Assembly (NCBI RefSeq): GCF_000208865.1
Contig: NC_018389.1
Location: 310,001 to 374,000 of the forward strand
DNA: 64,000 nt
Reading direction: 5' to 3'
Source of the DNA: Neospora caninum Liverpool
Lineage: Eukaryota > Apicomplexa > Conoidasida > Eucoccidiorida > Sarcocystidae
The translations under genes were made by a program, and so were the position numbers. Shown here piece by piece: positions 24,169-35,003 of this stretch (the first letter of the stretch is position 1; every line of letters starts with the position of its first letter). The notes beneath the pieces were generated by a model. It saw only the letters and a list, made by a program, of their open reading frames with translations. It was not told the origin of the DNA and made no database searches.

Positions 24169-25809
24169 CTCCAAGTCGAGAGCGAAGATGCAAAACAGAT
24201 TGGCGACCAAAACGTATATGAGCTTAAAACAATGAAACGAAATCAGAGTCACGCACCGCAACACTTTCAACTGTCTTCTGTTGCCAAATGTAGCAGCCGT
24301 GCAACTCGGAGAAGACGAGAAGTGAAATCCTTTTTCAACTCGTCCGAGGAACCTGTGTATCATTCGCTTCACTTTTTCAAAACTGCCTCCCCGCTCGCTT
24401 TTGTAACGATGGGACTGGAGACACAGAATTATCAGAGAACAAAATCGTTGAGATTGTCCCGAGTTCGTGACCGCGAAGGAAGAGGCGAATGCCACCCTCC
24501 AGCGTATTTGGAAGATACAGGAAATTCTTCATCCCTTAAAAAACAACTCAGTTTGAGAGTTCAGTTTTGCATCACCGAGCAGCGCTGGGGGACCGTTTGA
24601 CATGAAGAAGACCAAGGAGTTCGGCAAGTCTGGTAGCAAGGAGAAAGCTATTTGGGAAGGCGTAACACAGCCACAAGGGGGTTGACTTACCCAAGGAGAC
24701 ACGGAAAGATGGCTGTCCCCGGAAATATTATCGTAGTCAATTTCCTTCTGTGTTGCAGAACATTTGAAAGCAAGTATGGCATTATCTCACATGCGAGAAG
24801 GAAGGAGAGTCTGGAAATGTGAGGGAAGGTGGACACGCAGATGCAGAGAGAACGGGCATAGGGGTGGGAGGGGCACTGTCGTCTCAGTGCCTTCTGACGA
24901 GCTCTACGCACCACTGATGAGGCAGTCAATTTGGACCTCCTATACACCCTGACGACACCAGGGGCGAACGGATCCTGGACACAGAAAAACTGAAGACGCT
25001 GGAAGCAACACTCTCTACAACAATAATAGAGTTACCCTCTGACTCCGCGGCCTTAAGTGAGTGAGAAGAACGGGGCAGTGAGTCGTTATCAAGTCGTGTG
25101 GACTGATACTGTAAGAGCTACCAACGTGGGCGTGAGTTTGGTTGGGTGTGTGTTTCTGATGTGACGGGGTGTTTGCATGAGAGGTGACAAGCATCCCATC
25201 ATGAACAATGGATGTCAGCAGAGAAGGGTGGAAGATGGAGTCCGGGTGTCTAGACAGGTGTCGCGAAAGAGCAAGGTGCTGTTGTGTTGTGTGCTGTGTG
25301 TTGGGATAGAAAATGCGTTTTTATCGGTGTTACTCAATTCAGGTAATTTTCAGGACGGCACCTGTCACAGAACGGCTCCCACAGAGGCCATACCCAGATG
25401 AAAAATCCAAGGGGACCTTGTGAATCACAAGTCGGTTTTGGATAGATCTCTCCATGCTCCAGGGGCACCCGCAACTAGCGAATAAATGGTATCGAAGCGA
25501 CATGCCCGTGCCACCGGAAGAGAATACACCAATTTTGTAGCCGGAAATGATATCTCAAAAAAACCGAAGAAAAGTCCGTTCAGTGCCCAATCTCCGCCGT
25601 AAAGAGCAACACCGCCTTCGCGTTCTGAATGGAAAGTGGTAGAAATGAGCAGTAATATTTGGAGTAAAAAAAATAACTGAGTAGGCATGTCAAGTCAAGT
25701 TTTTTTTGAAGATTGTCAACCTGCAGGCTCGCTACCGCACTGGACAGTTGCTGACATTGAGACAGCGCCTTGAAGCATTGAACACCAAGACGACACAACA
25801 TCACAACGA

Positions 25810-26970
25810 TTACAACGAGCCGGCGAGGAGCCCTAACAAAGCCGCCGCACCAGAGACTGTAGCTACCATTTGACCAGTTGACGATGCAGAGCTTCCTGAC
25901 CTGACAGTCACAATCACATTGCAGTTCGACGTAGCCGCATGCGTCTGTGAGCCGTTACCCTTGCTAGTTTTCATCGTGTCACCCGATGGCGGGGCATTTG
26001 GCGACTTCGGAACACAACCCAAACGGAATTGCTGGTCTGATTCCGGAAACTCAGTCTCTGGGATTGTCAGCGTAGCGGAACTCTTCCCGTCGTTCACATT
26101 TGTCCACCAGCTCTCCACAAAGCTGGGAAGAATACCTGTATAATCCTTCTCGTTGCACTCCTGAACGTTTGCGGCCTCAGGGTCGCAGTAGCGAGTTTTA
26201 TATGTAATCGGATGAAGAATACCCTCGGAACCACACTGAAGAGTGAGGGTGTTGTTATCTGTTGTCATCTCAACCTTCAGAGGCTCAGGGTTGCTCTTTT
26301 TGCCGTACGCACAGGTGACGACGTTCCTATCCGCAACAGAAGAAGCTCTCGCTTCGACGTTCACCGTGACCTTGCATGCCTGCTTACCCTTAGTGGAGTC
26401 TTGACACCCAACAAGGAAGCTCTTGTCGGTCACAGGAAAGTCGCCATCCTCCAGCTGCAATGTCCACGCTTTTGTGCTTCCTGCACCTCGTTCGCTATTT
26501 GGCTCTTGTTGGATCTCTGTCCACTGAATGTGGCGGTCTGTTCCGAGCAATTCTGTCAGCTTGACCTCTTTGCCCGCTGGATTGGTGCCGCCAAACACGC
26601 ATTTGCCGTTGTCCGCGTTTTGCTTTGGATCACAAACATTCAGCAGGTTTTCCGGCACTGTCACGATTTGTGTTCCTGTACATACCAAGGTAGCGGTCAG
26701 GCTTGTTTGTGACAGCGTCAGAGAGGCAGGAGCTGCCCTGCCTGCTGCAGCAGGGCTAAAACTGCAAGTGGCGACTGCATTATCGATCGATGGATCGACA
26801 TTGGTGATTTCTCCGGACAAACTCCGACCCAGAAGACCTTCACGCAGTTGATCTGCAGCTGCTAGCCCGCTAGAGAGCAACAAAACACCACCCATGCTCA
26901 ACGCGATCAACTTGCGGGCCTTAGACCTGAACCCCCCGCGGCGCTGCTGCATCTTTCCTGTCCTCGCCAT
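25810..26970 (-). CDS. SRS: SRS surface antigen, array copy 2 (386 aa)
   Basis: Intronless. Its N-terminus differs from its array neighbours (MQQRRGGFRSKARK, then a leader core ending AAADQ, then VDPSIDNAVATCSF) and matches the 5' half of the broken copy at 42850-44035. Both SAG domains keep six cysteines and the C-terminus ends SSASSTGQMVATVSG plus a hydrophobic tail. From PITYKTRYCDPEAANVQEC to the end of SAG domain 2 it is essentially identical to copy 3, so domain 2 appears to have been converted. The spacer upstream is also of the second type, shared with copy 7: a relic SRS 5' end about 340 bp upstream and a different GC element. The start is fixed by the ATG at 26970, with an A-rich AT stretch before it. 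Confidence 0.93.
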   Translation of the reverse strand: MARTGKMQQRRGGFRSKARKLIALSMGGVLLLSSGLAAADQLREGLLGRSLSGEITNVDPSIDNAVATCSFSPAAAGRAAPASLTLSQTSLTATLVCTGTQIVTVPENLLNVCDPKQNADNGKCVFGGTNPAGKEVKLTELLGTDRHIQWTEIQQEPNSERGAGSTKAWTLQLEDGDFPVTDKSFLVGCQDSTKGKQACKVTVNVEARASSVADRNVVTCAYGKKSNPEPLKVEMTTDNNTLTLQCGSEGILHPITYKTRYCDPEAANVQECNEKDYTGILPSFVESWWTNVNDGKSSATLTIPETEFPESDQQFRLGCVPKSPNAPPSGDTMKTSKGNGSQTHAATSNCNVIVTVRSGSSASSTGQMVATVSGAAALLGLLAGSL

Positions 26971-27079
26971 TATGAAAACGCTCAGAAAGTCTTGACGAGC
27001 GTTAAAATGACCACCATATTAGAGGTCCCTTCTACCCGCGAAAACAAAAATCATACTATAATCCCACCTCTCGAAGCAC

Positions 27080-27180
27080 ACCAGTCGCCTCCCCCAGCGG
27101 GATGCACGCCCCCGAACAGCCTTCGCTGGCGCCATATGGCCAGGGGGGCCGATGCCGATGATGACCCGCGTCGGGATGAA
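27080..27180 (-). promoter_or_regulatory. GC-rich element upstream of SRS copy 2
   Basis: 110-210 bp before the ATG. It contains the near-palindrome TGGCGCCATATGGCCA and CCCGCGTCGGG. It is a different sequence from the main array element but has the same position and character, and it is shared with copy 7. Confidence 0.4.
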
Positions 27181-27313
27181 TGACTCTGAGAGCGACCCGC
27201 CACAATGAGTTTTGCTCAAGACTACACAGTGCTTGCGGCTAGTCGCTGATGGACGCTGAATGACAACAACAAGAAAGGAAGGTTATACCAAGCGTCTTGT
27301 TTACAGGTTTTTC

Positions 27314-27814
27314 TCATTTCTGGACGTTTGTGGAAGTGATGGTGGGAGCGGCGGAAGACGAAGGCACCAGTGCCCCTCTGAGCCGTTGAGGGCAGTTGCA
27401 TCTGACCCGTTCCACAATTTTTTCTGGTTCCTGGTGCCACGGATTTAGCGGCAGGCTACGACTCCGCGGTAGGAGGCCTCTCACAAGTAAAGCCACAAAG
27501 AGGCTGAGTAACGGAGGAGAAGGAGATCTTTTGCCTCCACCTTCGGAGGCCAGTATGCTCTGGAACTTGTCGCGGGTTGGTTGCACTTGCGTAGCATGCG
27601 CGACAGATGCAGAAAGGGACCTGGCAGCGAGGAGAAAAAGATAATGAGGTGATGGAGAGAGAAACGATGTGGCTATGTGTGTGTGCGTTTTTGGAGCTAG
27701 GCACTGCCCGAAGAGTGAATGTAGAAGGTCTGAAGGTGTCGCTGATGCCAGCGAGACAGTAAGATAACGGCAGCGTGGTCTGCCAATACACATAATATTT
27801 AAGAACAGACGCAA
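27314..27814 (-). pseudogene. Degenerate 5' relic of an SRS gene (R1)
   Basis: An open frame aligns in position and partly in sequence with R2 at 44382-44747 and with the start of the broken plus-strand copy at about 63.4 kb (FQSILASEGG segment). The SRS leader is barely recognisable. Downstream, the stretch encoding SLFVALLVRGLLP is shared with R2. There is no SAG domain, so it cannot make an SRS protein. It appears to be left over from a deletion inside an older copy. Confidence 0.4.
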
Positions 27815-28741
27815 ACTCTTAATTGTAGTCGCTTAACGAAGAGCAATGTTTTACACTGCGAGAAATGCACGCGAGAAGCTTAGAGTCGCAGGAGCCGAAA
27901 AAGGCAAAGGAACGTGGGCCTTTGCTGTGACGCGAACAGTTTGCTGAAGAGTGTACAGCCTCCAGATAACATAATCGGTGTATCGAATATGCAGTTCACA
28001 CATTGTCCACGGTACGACGAGAGTCAGGACGTTGCCACGGAAAACCATGCCGCCCATATGCATCTGAGCGCTCGTCCTGACGAGGATCTCGAAGCTCCAC
28101 CGTGCATTCCAACAGACTGCGGAGAATCAGTTGGTTCGTCCTATCGTAGACTGACTCACTCATGGGCTACCCCCTCTTCGCAGAAATGTGAAAAAATGAG
28201 GCGAGTGAAACACCCTTGGATTCACTTCACCTGAGCTCGTCTCTTTATGCGGTCCCGTGAGGAGCGATCCCTCAAATCGCCACTCCTTAAAACAATCTTC
28301 ACGACACCAAATTTGTGGAAGGCGGTGGCTCGAGAAAGCAGAGTAAACTCAAGAAGAATGACGCTGACGGAAAACCCCTCTCCGACATTGTTTGCGAGGA
28401 GAAAACCAAAGGCCCTGCCCTTGCAGAGTCAGTGGTGTGGCATGTCCCGCTCTCAAGTCGCCGAAAGGCGCAGCCCCACGCAGTTAGTGCCTCTCTTGAT
28501 GTGTACTTTCCAACTGCGATCCGTGGTCCCAGGACAGCCAAAACATCAAATGTACCGACCTGCATACCCTTGTGACCTCGCTGGACGGGGACACATGGGG
28601 TTATTCGAGACGACAAAAACCCATTTTGGACATAGGTGGAAAACTGTGAAAAGAGGCTCGGCAGGAAACACTAAACAGTTCCTGTTGTCGAGATGGCATC
28701 TTGAATCATTGAACGCCCAAGACGACATAACGTCACATTGC

Positions 28742-29917
28742 TTAGAAGGAGCCGGTGAGGAGCCCTAACAAAGCCGCCGCACCAGAGACTGTAGCTACCA
28801 TTTGACCAGTTGACGACGCAGAGCTTCCTGACTTCACAGTTACAACCACATTGCAAGTCGAGGTAGTCACACTCGTCTGTGTGCCCTCGCTTGCCCTCCC
28901 CCCACCTGAAAGATCAGATCCCTGGGGGTTTGTCGACTTGGGAACACAACTCATACGGAATTGCTGGTCTGATTCAGGAAACTCAGTCTCTGGGATTGTC
29001 AGCGTAGCGGAACTCTTCCCGTCGTTCACATTTGTCCACCAGCTCTCCACAAAGCTGGGAAGAATACCTGTATAATCCTTCTCGTTGCACTCCTGAACGT
29101 TTGCGGCCTCAGGGTCGCAGTAGCGAGTTTTATATGTAATCGGATGAAGAATACCCTCGGAACCACACTGAAGAGTGAGGGTGTTGTTATCTGTTGTCAT
29201 CTCAACCTTCAGGGGCGCAGGGTTGCTGTTTTTGCCGTACGCACAGGTGACGACGTTCCTATCCCCAACAGAAGAAGCTCTTGCTTCGACATTCACCGTG
29301 ACCTTGCACACATTTGTCGTACCGGAATCCCTTTGCTTAGAGGGATCGGTGTCTTGACACCCAACAAGGAAGCTCTTGTCGGTCACAGGAATGTCAGCAT
29401 CCTCCAGCTGCAATTTCCACGTTTGTGTCTGGGGATTGCCCCTCGCTTGGGCTTGTTGGATCTGTTTCCAGTCAACCTCCCGGTCTGTTCCAAGCAAGCC
29501 TTTGAGCGTGACTTCTTTGCCAGTGGAACTGCTGTCGGCAAACTTGCATTTCGGAGTTTCTCCTGTTTGCGTTGGATCACAAACATTTTGCAGGCTTGCT
29601 GGTATCATCGTGATCGTTTTTGCCTTACATACCAACGTAGCGATGAGGCTTTTTTGCGAAAGCATCAAGGAGTCAGCGGCTGCGGCAGCAGCGGCTGCGA
29701 CACCACCTTGTGTTAAATCGCAAGTGGCGACCGCATCCTGGAACGTGGGCGCAACAGTCGTGAACTTAGTTGCCAAACGCCGGTGCTGAAGGCCTTCACT
29801 CAGCTGGGTTGCAACGACCTCCCCGCTGCAGAACAACAAAATTCCACTCATGCACGCCGCCATCCACGTGCGGTCCATCGGGTTCGACCCTCGACGCCGC
29901 TGAAGAGTTTTGACCAT
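28742..29917 (-). CDS. SRS: SRS surface antigen, array copy 3 (391 aa)
   Basis: Single exon. The leader is identical in type to copy 1 (LQRRRGSNPMDRTW, core ACMSGILLFCSG). A tract of eight alanines precedes SLMLSQ in SAG domain 1. Domain 1 has a longer loop around CQDTDPSKQRDSGTTNVC than copies 1 and 2. Domain 2 is nearly identical to that of copy 2. Six plus six cysteines, the NNT sequon and the GPI tail (SGAAALLGLLTGSF) are intact. An inverted, truncated relative with the same 3' flank lies at 61.18-63.5 kb. ATG at 29917; the upstream ATG of sister copies is ACG. Confidence 0.94.
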   Translation of the reverse strand: MVKTLQRRRGSNPMDRTWMAACMSGILLFCSGEVVATQLSEGLQHRRLATKFTTVAPTFQDAVATCDLTQGGVAAAAAAAADSLMLSQKSLIATLVCKAKTITMIPASLQNVCDPTQTGETPKCKFADSSSTGKEVTLKGLLGTDREVDWKQIQQAQARGNPQTQTWKLQLEDADIPVTDKSFLVGCQDTDPSKQRDSGTTNVCKVTVNVEARASSVGDRNVVTCAYGKNSNPAPLKVEMTTDNNTLTLQCGSEGILHPITYKTRYCDPEAANVQECNEKDYTGILPSFVESWWTNVNDGKSSATLTIPETEFPESDQQFRMSCVPKSTNPQGSDLSGGGRASEGTQTSVTTSTCNVVVTVKSGSSASSTGQMVATVSGAAALLGLLTGSF

Positions 29918-30103
29918 CCTGGCCGTCGTTTACACACGTATGATCCACAGAGAATCGGCGAGAAAAGAGAGCTACACAAAAGGGATCAGTGGTCGACAGA
30001 TCAAACTAACCAACTCATCCGCTTAACGTGTCCACACCTGAGAAGAAAATACCAGGAAAAAGAAGATAAACAAGACTGAACTCTGCCGGCAGCGGCATCA
30101 CAG

Positions 30104-30203
30104 CCCGTGAAACCAAGGCGGGTTACCGGGGGGTCAGCAGTCGGTCAAGACGCGCGCACGAGGAAGTGCCCGCAGGTGACCTGTCCCCGCGGACCCCGTC
30201 AGT
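30104..30203 (-). promoter_or_regulatory. GC-rich element upstream of SRS copy 3
   Basis: Same block as before copy 1, at 187-286 bp from the ATG, with CGGGTTACC intact and the second arm changed to GGTGACCTG. Confidence 0.45.
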
Positions 30204-31372
30204 CTCCAGGTCGAGAGCGAAGATGCAAAACAGATTGGCGACCAAAACGTATATGAGCTTAAAACAATGAAACGAAATCAGAGTCACGCACCGCAACACC
30301 TTCAAATGTCTTCTGTTGCCAAATGTAGCAGCCGTGCAACTCGGAGAAGACGAGAAATGAAATCCTTTTTCAACTCGTCCGAGGAATCTGTATATTATTC
30401 GATTCACTTTTTGCCTCCGCAGCTGTAACGATGGGACTGGAGACGTAGAAATCTCGGAAAACGAAATCGTTGAGACTGTCCCGAGTTCGTGACCGCGATA
30501 AAACAGGCAAAAAAGCCCAAAACCATAACTTCGTAATCTCAATGGTTTGCTAGATCATGTCTTGTTATTATCATTATAAGTAGATATTGTGTCACCCTCG
30601 TTCTGCGTATTTGAAAGGAGCAGGAAATTTTTCATCCTTTAAAGAACGACTCAGTTTGGGCGTTCGCTGCTGCATCGTTGAGCAACGCTGGGGGACCGTT
30701 TGACAGGAGGAAGAGCAAGGAGTCCGGCAGGTCGATGGCTGTCCCCGGCAGTATTATCGTAGTCAATTTCCTTCTGTGTTTCGGATCATTTGAAAGCAGG
30801 CACGGCACTATCTCACATGCGAGAGAGAAGGACAGCCTGGAAATGTGAGAGAAGGTGGACACGCAGATGCAAAGAGAACGGGCATGGGGGTGGGAGGGGC
30901 ACTGTCGTCTCATCTTTGTGCCTTCTGACGAGCTCTACGCACCACTGATGAGGCAGTCAATTTGGACCTCCTATACACCCTGATGACACCAGGGGAGAAC
31001 GGATCCTGGACACAGAAAAACTGAAGACGCTGGAAGCAACACTCTCTACAACAATAATAGAGTTACCCTCTGACTCCGCGGCCTTAAGTGAGTGAGAAGA
31101 ACGGGGCAGTGAGTCGTTATCCAGTCGTGTGGGCTGATACTGTAAGAGCTACCAACATGGGCGTGAGTTTGGTTGGGTGTGTGTTTCTGAGGTAATGGGA
31201 TGTTTGCATGAGAGGTGACAAGCATCCCGACACGAACAATGGATGTCAGCAGAGAAGGGTGGATGATGGATTCGGGTGCTAAGTCAGGTTTTGCACAAGA
31301 GCGCGGCGCCGTTGTGTTGCGTGTTGAGATGAAAAAAGCGATCTACCTTTTTGCCGCTTTGAGGTAATTATC

Positions 31373-31591
31373 ATGGCGACGCCTGCCATAGATCGGCTCC
31401 AACAGGGAGGCATAAACAGAGGTAAAATCCAACAAGATCTTGTCAATCACAAATCGATTTTGGATAGATCTCACCTGCTCCAGGGGTACCCGGAACAAGG
31501 GAACCGTTGGTATCGAAGCGACATGCCGCTGCCACCGGAACAGAATACACGAACATTGCTGCAGGAATCTATAGCTCAGAAAGGCCGGTAA
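31373..31591 (+). other. Plus-strand spacer ORF, 72 codons (unit before the gap)
   Basis: The frame begins ATGGCGACGCC and reads on through LDRSHLLQGYPEQG and WYRSDMPLPPEQN. The same frame occurs in the units at 36057, 39303 and 42232. It may be an unrecognised small gene or simply recent repeat; substitutions between copies do not clearly favour synonymous change. Confidence 0.2.
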
Positions 31592-31863
31592 AACGACCTT
31601 CTGTGCACTCCACCATGCACAGCAGCATCGGCTCCGCGTTATGAATGGAAACCGAGAGAAATGAGCAGTAGTATTTGCAGTAAAAAAATGAATAGGCATG
31701 TTAAGTCAAGTTTTCTTTGAAGATTATCAAACTACAGGGTCGCTACAACATTGCACAGTTGCTGAAATGGAGACACCACCATCAAGCATTGAACGCCCCA
31801 CAAGGCACAACATCACAACGATTACAAAGAGCCTGCGAGGAGCCCGATCGAATCCCACATGTA

Positions 31864-31963
31864 NNNNNNNNNNNNNNNNNNNNNNNNNNNNNNNNNNNNN
31901 NNNNNNNNNNNNNNNNNNNNNNNNNNNNNNNNNNNNNNNNNNNNNNNNNNNNNNNNNNNNNNN
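31864..31963. other. Assembly gap (100 N) that replaces a whole SRS gene
   Basis: The left flank matches the 3' end of copy 6 up to about 39793: its last bases before the gap correspond to the GPI-tail codons. The right flank resumes at the equivalent of 41341, upstream of that gene. The true interval should be about 1.5 kb and hold a complete SRS coding sequence plus its GC element. 100 N is a conventional unknown-length filler. Confidence 0.85.
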
Positions 31964-32876
31964 CAACTCGAGAAAGACGAGAGTGAAATCCTTTTCAACT
32001 CGTCCGAGGAACCTGTGTATCATTCGCTTCACTTTTTCAAAACTGCCTCCCCGCTCGCTTTTGTAACGATGGGACTGGAGACACAGAATTATCAGAGAAC
32101 AAAATCGTTGAGATTGTCCCGAGTTCGTGACCGCGAAGGAAGAGGCGAATGCCACCCTCCTCCTGCGTATTTGGAAGATGCACGAAATTCTTCATTCCCT
32201 AAAAGATCGACTAAGTTTGGGCGTTCAGTTTTGCATCACCGAGCAGCGCTGGAGGACCGTTTGACAGGAGGAAGAGTAAGGAGTTCGGCAAGTCTGATAG
32301 CGAGATGAGAGCTATTTACGAAGGCGTAACACAGCCACAAGGGGGTTGACTCACCCAAGGAGACACGGAAGGATGGCTGTCCCCGGAAATATTATCGTAG
32401 TCAATTTCCTTCGGTCTTGCGGAACATTTGAAAGAAGCCGCGGCAGTATCTCGCATTCGAGAGAGAAAACCAGTGTGGAAATGTGAGGGAGGTTGGGCGC
32501 ACAGGGGCAAAAAGAACGACGGACAAACGCGGGGGGACTGTCGTCTCATTTTCGTGGCTTCTGACGAACACTACGCACCGCCGATGCGGCAGTCAACTTG
32601 GGCCTCCTATGCACACCGACGACACCAGGGGCCAACGAATCTCGGACACAGAAAAACTGAAGACCACCTGAAAGCAACACTCTCAACAGCAATAATAGGG
32701 TTGCTCTCTGACTCCGCGACATTTAGATGAGTGAGAAAAAAGGAACAGTGAGTTGTTGTTCAGTCATGTGGACACATGCAGTAAGAGCTAGAAACATGGG
32801 CGTAAGTTTGGTTGGGTGTGTGTTTCTGAGGTAATGGGATGTTGCATGAGAGGTGTCAAGCACACTCAGGCGAACA

Positions 32877-32984
32877 ATGGATGTCAGCAGAGAAGGGTGG
32901 ATGATGGATGCCGGCAGAGAAGGGTGGATGATGGATGACAGCAGAGAAGGGTGGATGATGGACGACAGCAGAGAACGGTGGATG
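32877..32984 (+). repeat. 27-nt minisatellite, four units
   Basis: Four in-frame units of the form ATGGAT-GTC-AGCAGAGAAGG-GTGGATG, with small differences. The equivalent place in other array units has a single copy. It keeps the plus-strand frame open (MDVSREGWM repeated). Confidence 0.9.
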
Positions 32985-33554
32985 ATGGATCCGCGTGCTA
33001 AGTCAGGTTTTGCACAAGAGTACGGTGCCGTTGTTGTGTGTGCTGCGAGTTGAGATAGAACATGCGCTTATCCTTGTTACCGAAATAGAGGTAATTATCA
33101 TGCCGACACCTCCATAGTTCGGCTCCAACAAGGGGGGCATAACCACAGGGAAAATCCAAGGGGACGGTGTGAATTACAAACCGGTTTTGGATAGATCTCT
33201 CTTGCTCCAGGGGTACCCGCAACAAGCGGACGAATGGTATCGCAGCGACACGCCCCTGCCACCAGAGGAGGATACACGAGCCTTGCAGAAGGAATTGATA
33301 TCGCAAAAAAGCCGGTAAAAACGACCTGCTGTGAGCTCTCTCCACCAAACAGAGCAGCATCGCCTTCGGATTGTAAATGAAAACTGGCGGACACGGGCAG
33401 TAGCATTTGCAGTAGAACAACTGAATAGGCATGTTAAGTCAAGTTTTCTTTGAAGATTTTCAAACTACAGGGTCGCTACAACATTGCACAGTTGCTGAAA
33501 CGGAGACAGCGCCTTCAAGCATCGAACTCCCAAGACGACACAACATCACAACGA

Positions 33555-34727
33555 TTACAAAGAGCCTGCGAGGAGCCCGATCAAAGCGGCCGTGCCCGAG
33601 ACTGTAGCTACCATTTGACCAGTTGACGACGCAGAGCTTCCTGACCTGACAGTCACAATCACATTGCAGTGCGACCTAGCCACAACCGTCTGTGAGCCGT
33701 CACTCCTAGACTTCCCTGCAGGAGCGGATGCCGCGGAGTTTGTCGTGTTGGGAACACAACCCAAACGGAATTGCTGGTCTGATTCCGGAAACTCCGTCTC
33801 TGGGATTGTCAGCGTAGCGGAAGTCTTCCCGTCGTTCACATTTGTCCACCAGCTCTCCACAAAGCTGGGAAGAATACCTGTATAATCCTTTTCGTTGCAC
33901 TCCTGAAAGTTTGCGGCCTCAGGGTCGCAATAGTGAGTTGCATATGTAGTCGGATGAAGAATACCCTCGGAACCACACTGAAGAGTGAGGGTGTTGTTTT
34001 CTGTTGTCATCTCAACCTTCAGGGGCACTGGGTTGCTGTTTTTGCCGTACGCGCAGGTGACGACGTTCCTATCCCCAACAGAAGAAGCTCTTGCTTCGAC
34101 ATTCACCGGGACCTTGCACACCTTCGTGCCTTTGGTCTTCAGAAAGGAAGTGGAGTCTTGACACCCAACAAGAAAGCTCTTGTCAGACAAAGGAAGGTCT
34201 GGATCCTCCAGCTGCAATGTCCATGTTTGTGTCTGGGGATCGCCCCTCGCTTGGTCTTGGATCTGTTTCCATTTAACCTCGCGGTCTGTTCCGAGCAAGT
34301 CTTTCAGCTTGACTTCTTTGCCGGCCGAGTTGCTGCTGTCAAAGACGCATTTTCCTGGGTCCGCGTTTTGTTTGGGATCACAAATATTTAGCAGGGTTGC
34401 TGGTATCATCGTGATCGTTTCTGCCTTACATACCAACGTAGCGGTGAGACTTGATTGTGACAGCGTCAGCGAGGCAGCAGCTGCCCCGGCGGCGCCAACT
34501 TCTCCTTCGGTTGTTAAATCGCAAGTGGAGACCGCATCCTGGAATGTGGGCGCAACAGTCGTGAACCCAGTTGCCAAAAGCCGGTGTTGAAGACCTTCAC
34601 TAAGCTCAGCTGCAACGAGCTCCCCGCTGCAAAACAACAAAATTCCACTCATGCACGCTGCCATCCACGTGCGGTCTACCGGGTTCGACCCTCGACGCCG
34701 CTGAAGCGTTTTGCCGATCGTGGCCAT
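33555..34727 (-). CDS. SRS: SRS surface antigen, array copy 4 (390 aa)
   Basis: Intronless, beginning MATIGKTLQRRRG at 34727, where the first ATG of the unit is retained. Domain 1 cysteines are complete (STC, LVC, ICD, GKC, VGC, KVC). Domain 1 resembles copy 2 around CDPKQNADPGKCVF and copy 3 around QIQDQARGDPQTQTW, so this copy is itself a mosaic. Domain 2 is complete, with HYC in place of RYC and an ASAPAGKSRSDG spacer before the last cysteine. The tail SASSTGQMVATVSGTAALIGLL is the GPI signal. The C-terminal variant with GTAALIG is shared with copies 5 and 6. Confidence 0.94.
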   Translation of the reverse strand: MATIGKTLQRRRGSNPVDRTWMAACMSGILLFCSGELVAAELSEGLQHRLLATGFTTVAPTFQDAVSTCDLTTEGEVGAAGAAAASLTLSQSSLTATLVCKAETITMIPATLLNICDPKQNADPGKCVFDSSNSAGKEVKLKDLLGTDREVKWKQIQDQARGDPQTQTWTLQLEDPDLPLSDKSFLVGCQDSTSFLKTKGTKVCKVPVNVEARASSVGDRNVVTCAYGKNSNPVPLKVEMTTENNTLTLQCGSEGILHPTTYATHYCDPEAANFQECNEKDYTGILPSFVESWWTNVNDGKTSATLTIPETEFPESDQQFRLGCVPNTTNSAASAPAGKSRSDGSQTVVARSHCNVIVTVRSGSSASSTGQMVATVSGTAALIGLLAGSL

Positions 34728-34903
34728 TGTTTACACACGTTTGATCCACGAGGAATCGATGAGGAAGAGAGCTACACAAAGGGGATCAGTGGCCGACGGA
34801 TCAAACTAACCAACTCAGCCGCTTAACGTGTCCACACCTGAGAAGCAAATACCAAGAAAAAGAAGATAAACAAGACGGAACTCTGCCGGCAGCGGCATCA
34901 CAG

Positions 34904-35003
34904 CCCGTGAAACCAAGGCGGATTACCGGGGGGTCAGCAGTCTGTCTAGACGCGCGCACGAGGAAGTGCCCGCAGGTGACCCGTCCCCGCGGACCCCGTC
35001 AGT
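34904..35003 (-). promoter_or_regulatory. GC-rich element upstream of SRS copy 4
   Basis: Same block as before copy 1, 177-276 bp from the ATG. The first arm reads CGGATTACC and the second GGTGACCCG. Confidence 0.45.

Noticed and set aside
29144..29716. Long plus-strand open frames antisense to SRS genes (also at 23136, 26212, 33933, 37060, 40163, 52000-52681)
   Set aside because: They are the complement of conserved SRS coding sequence and recur only because the genes recur. They have no start context or family of their own.
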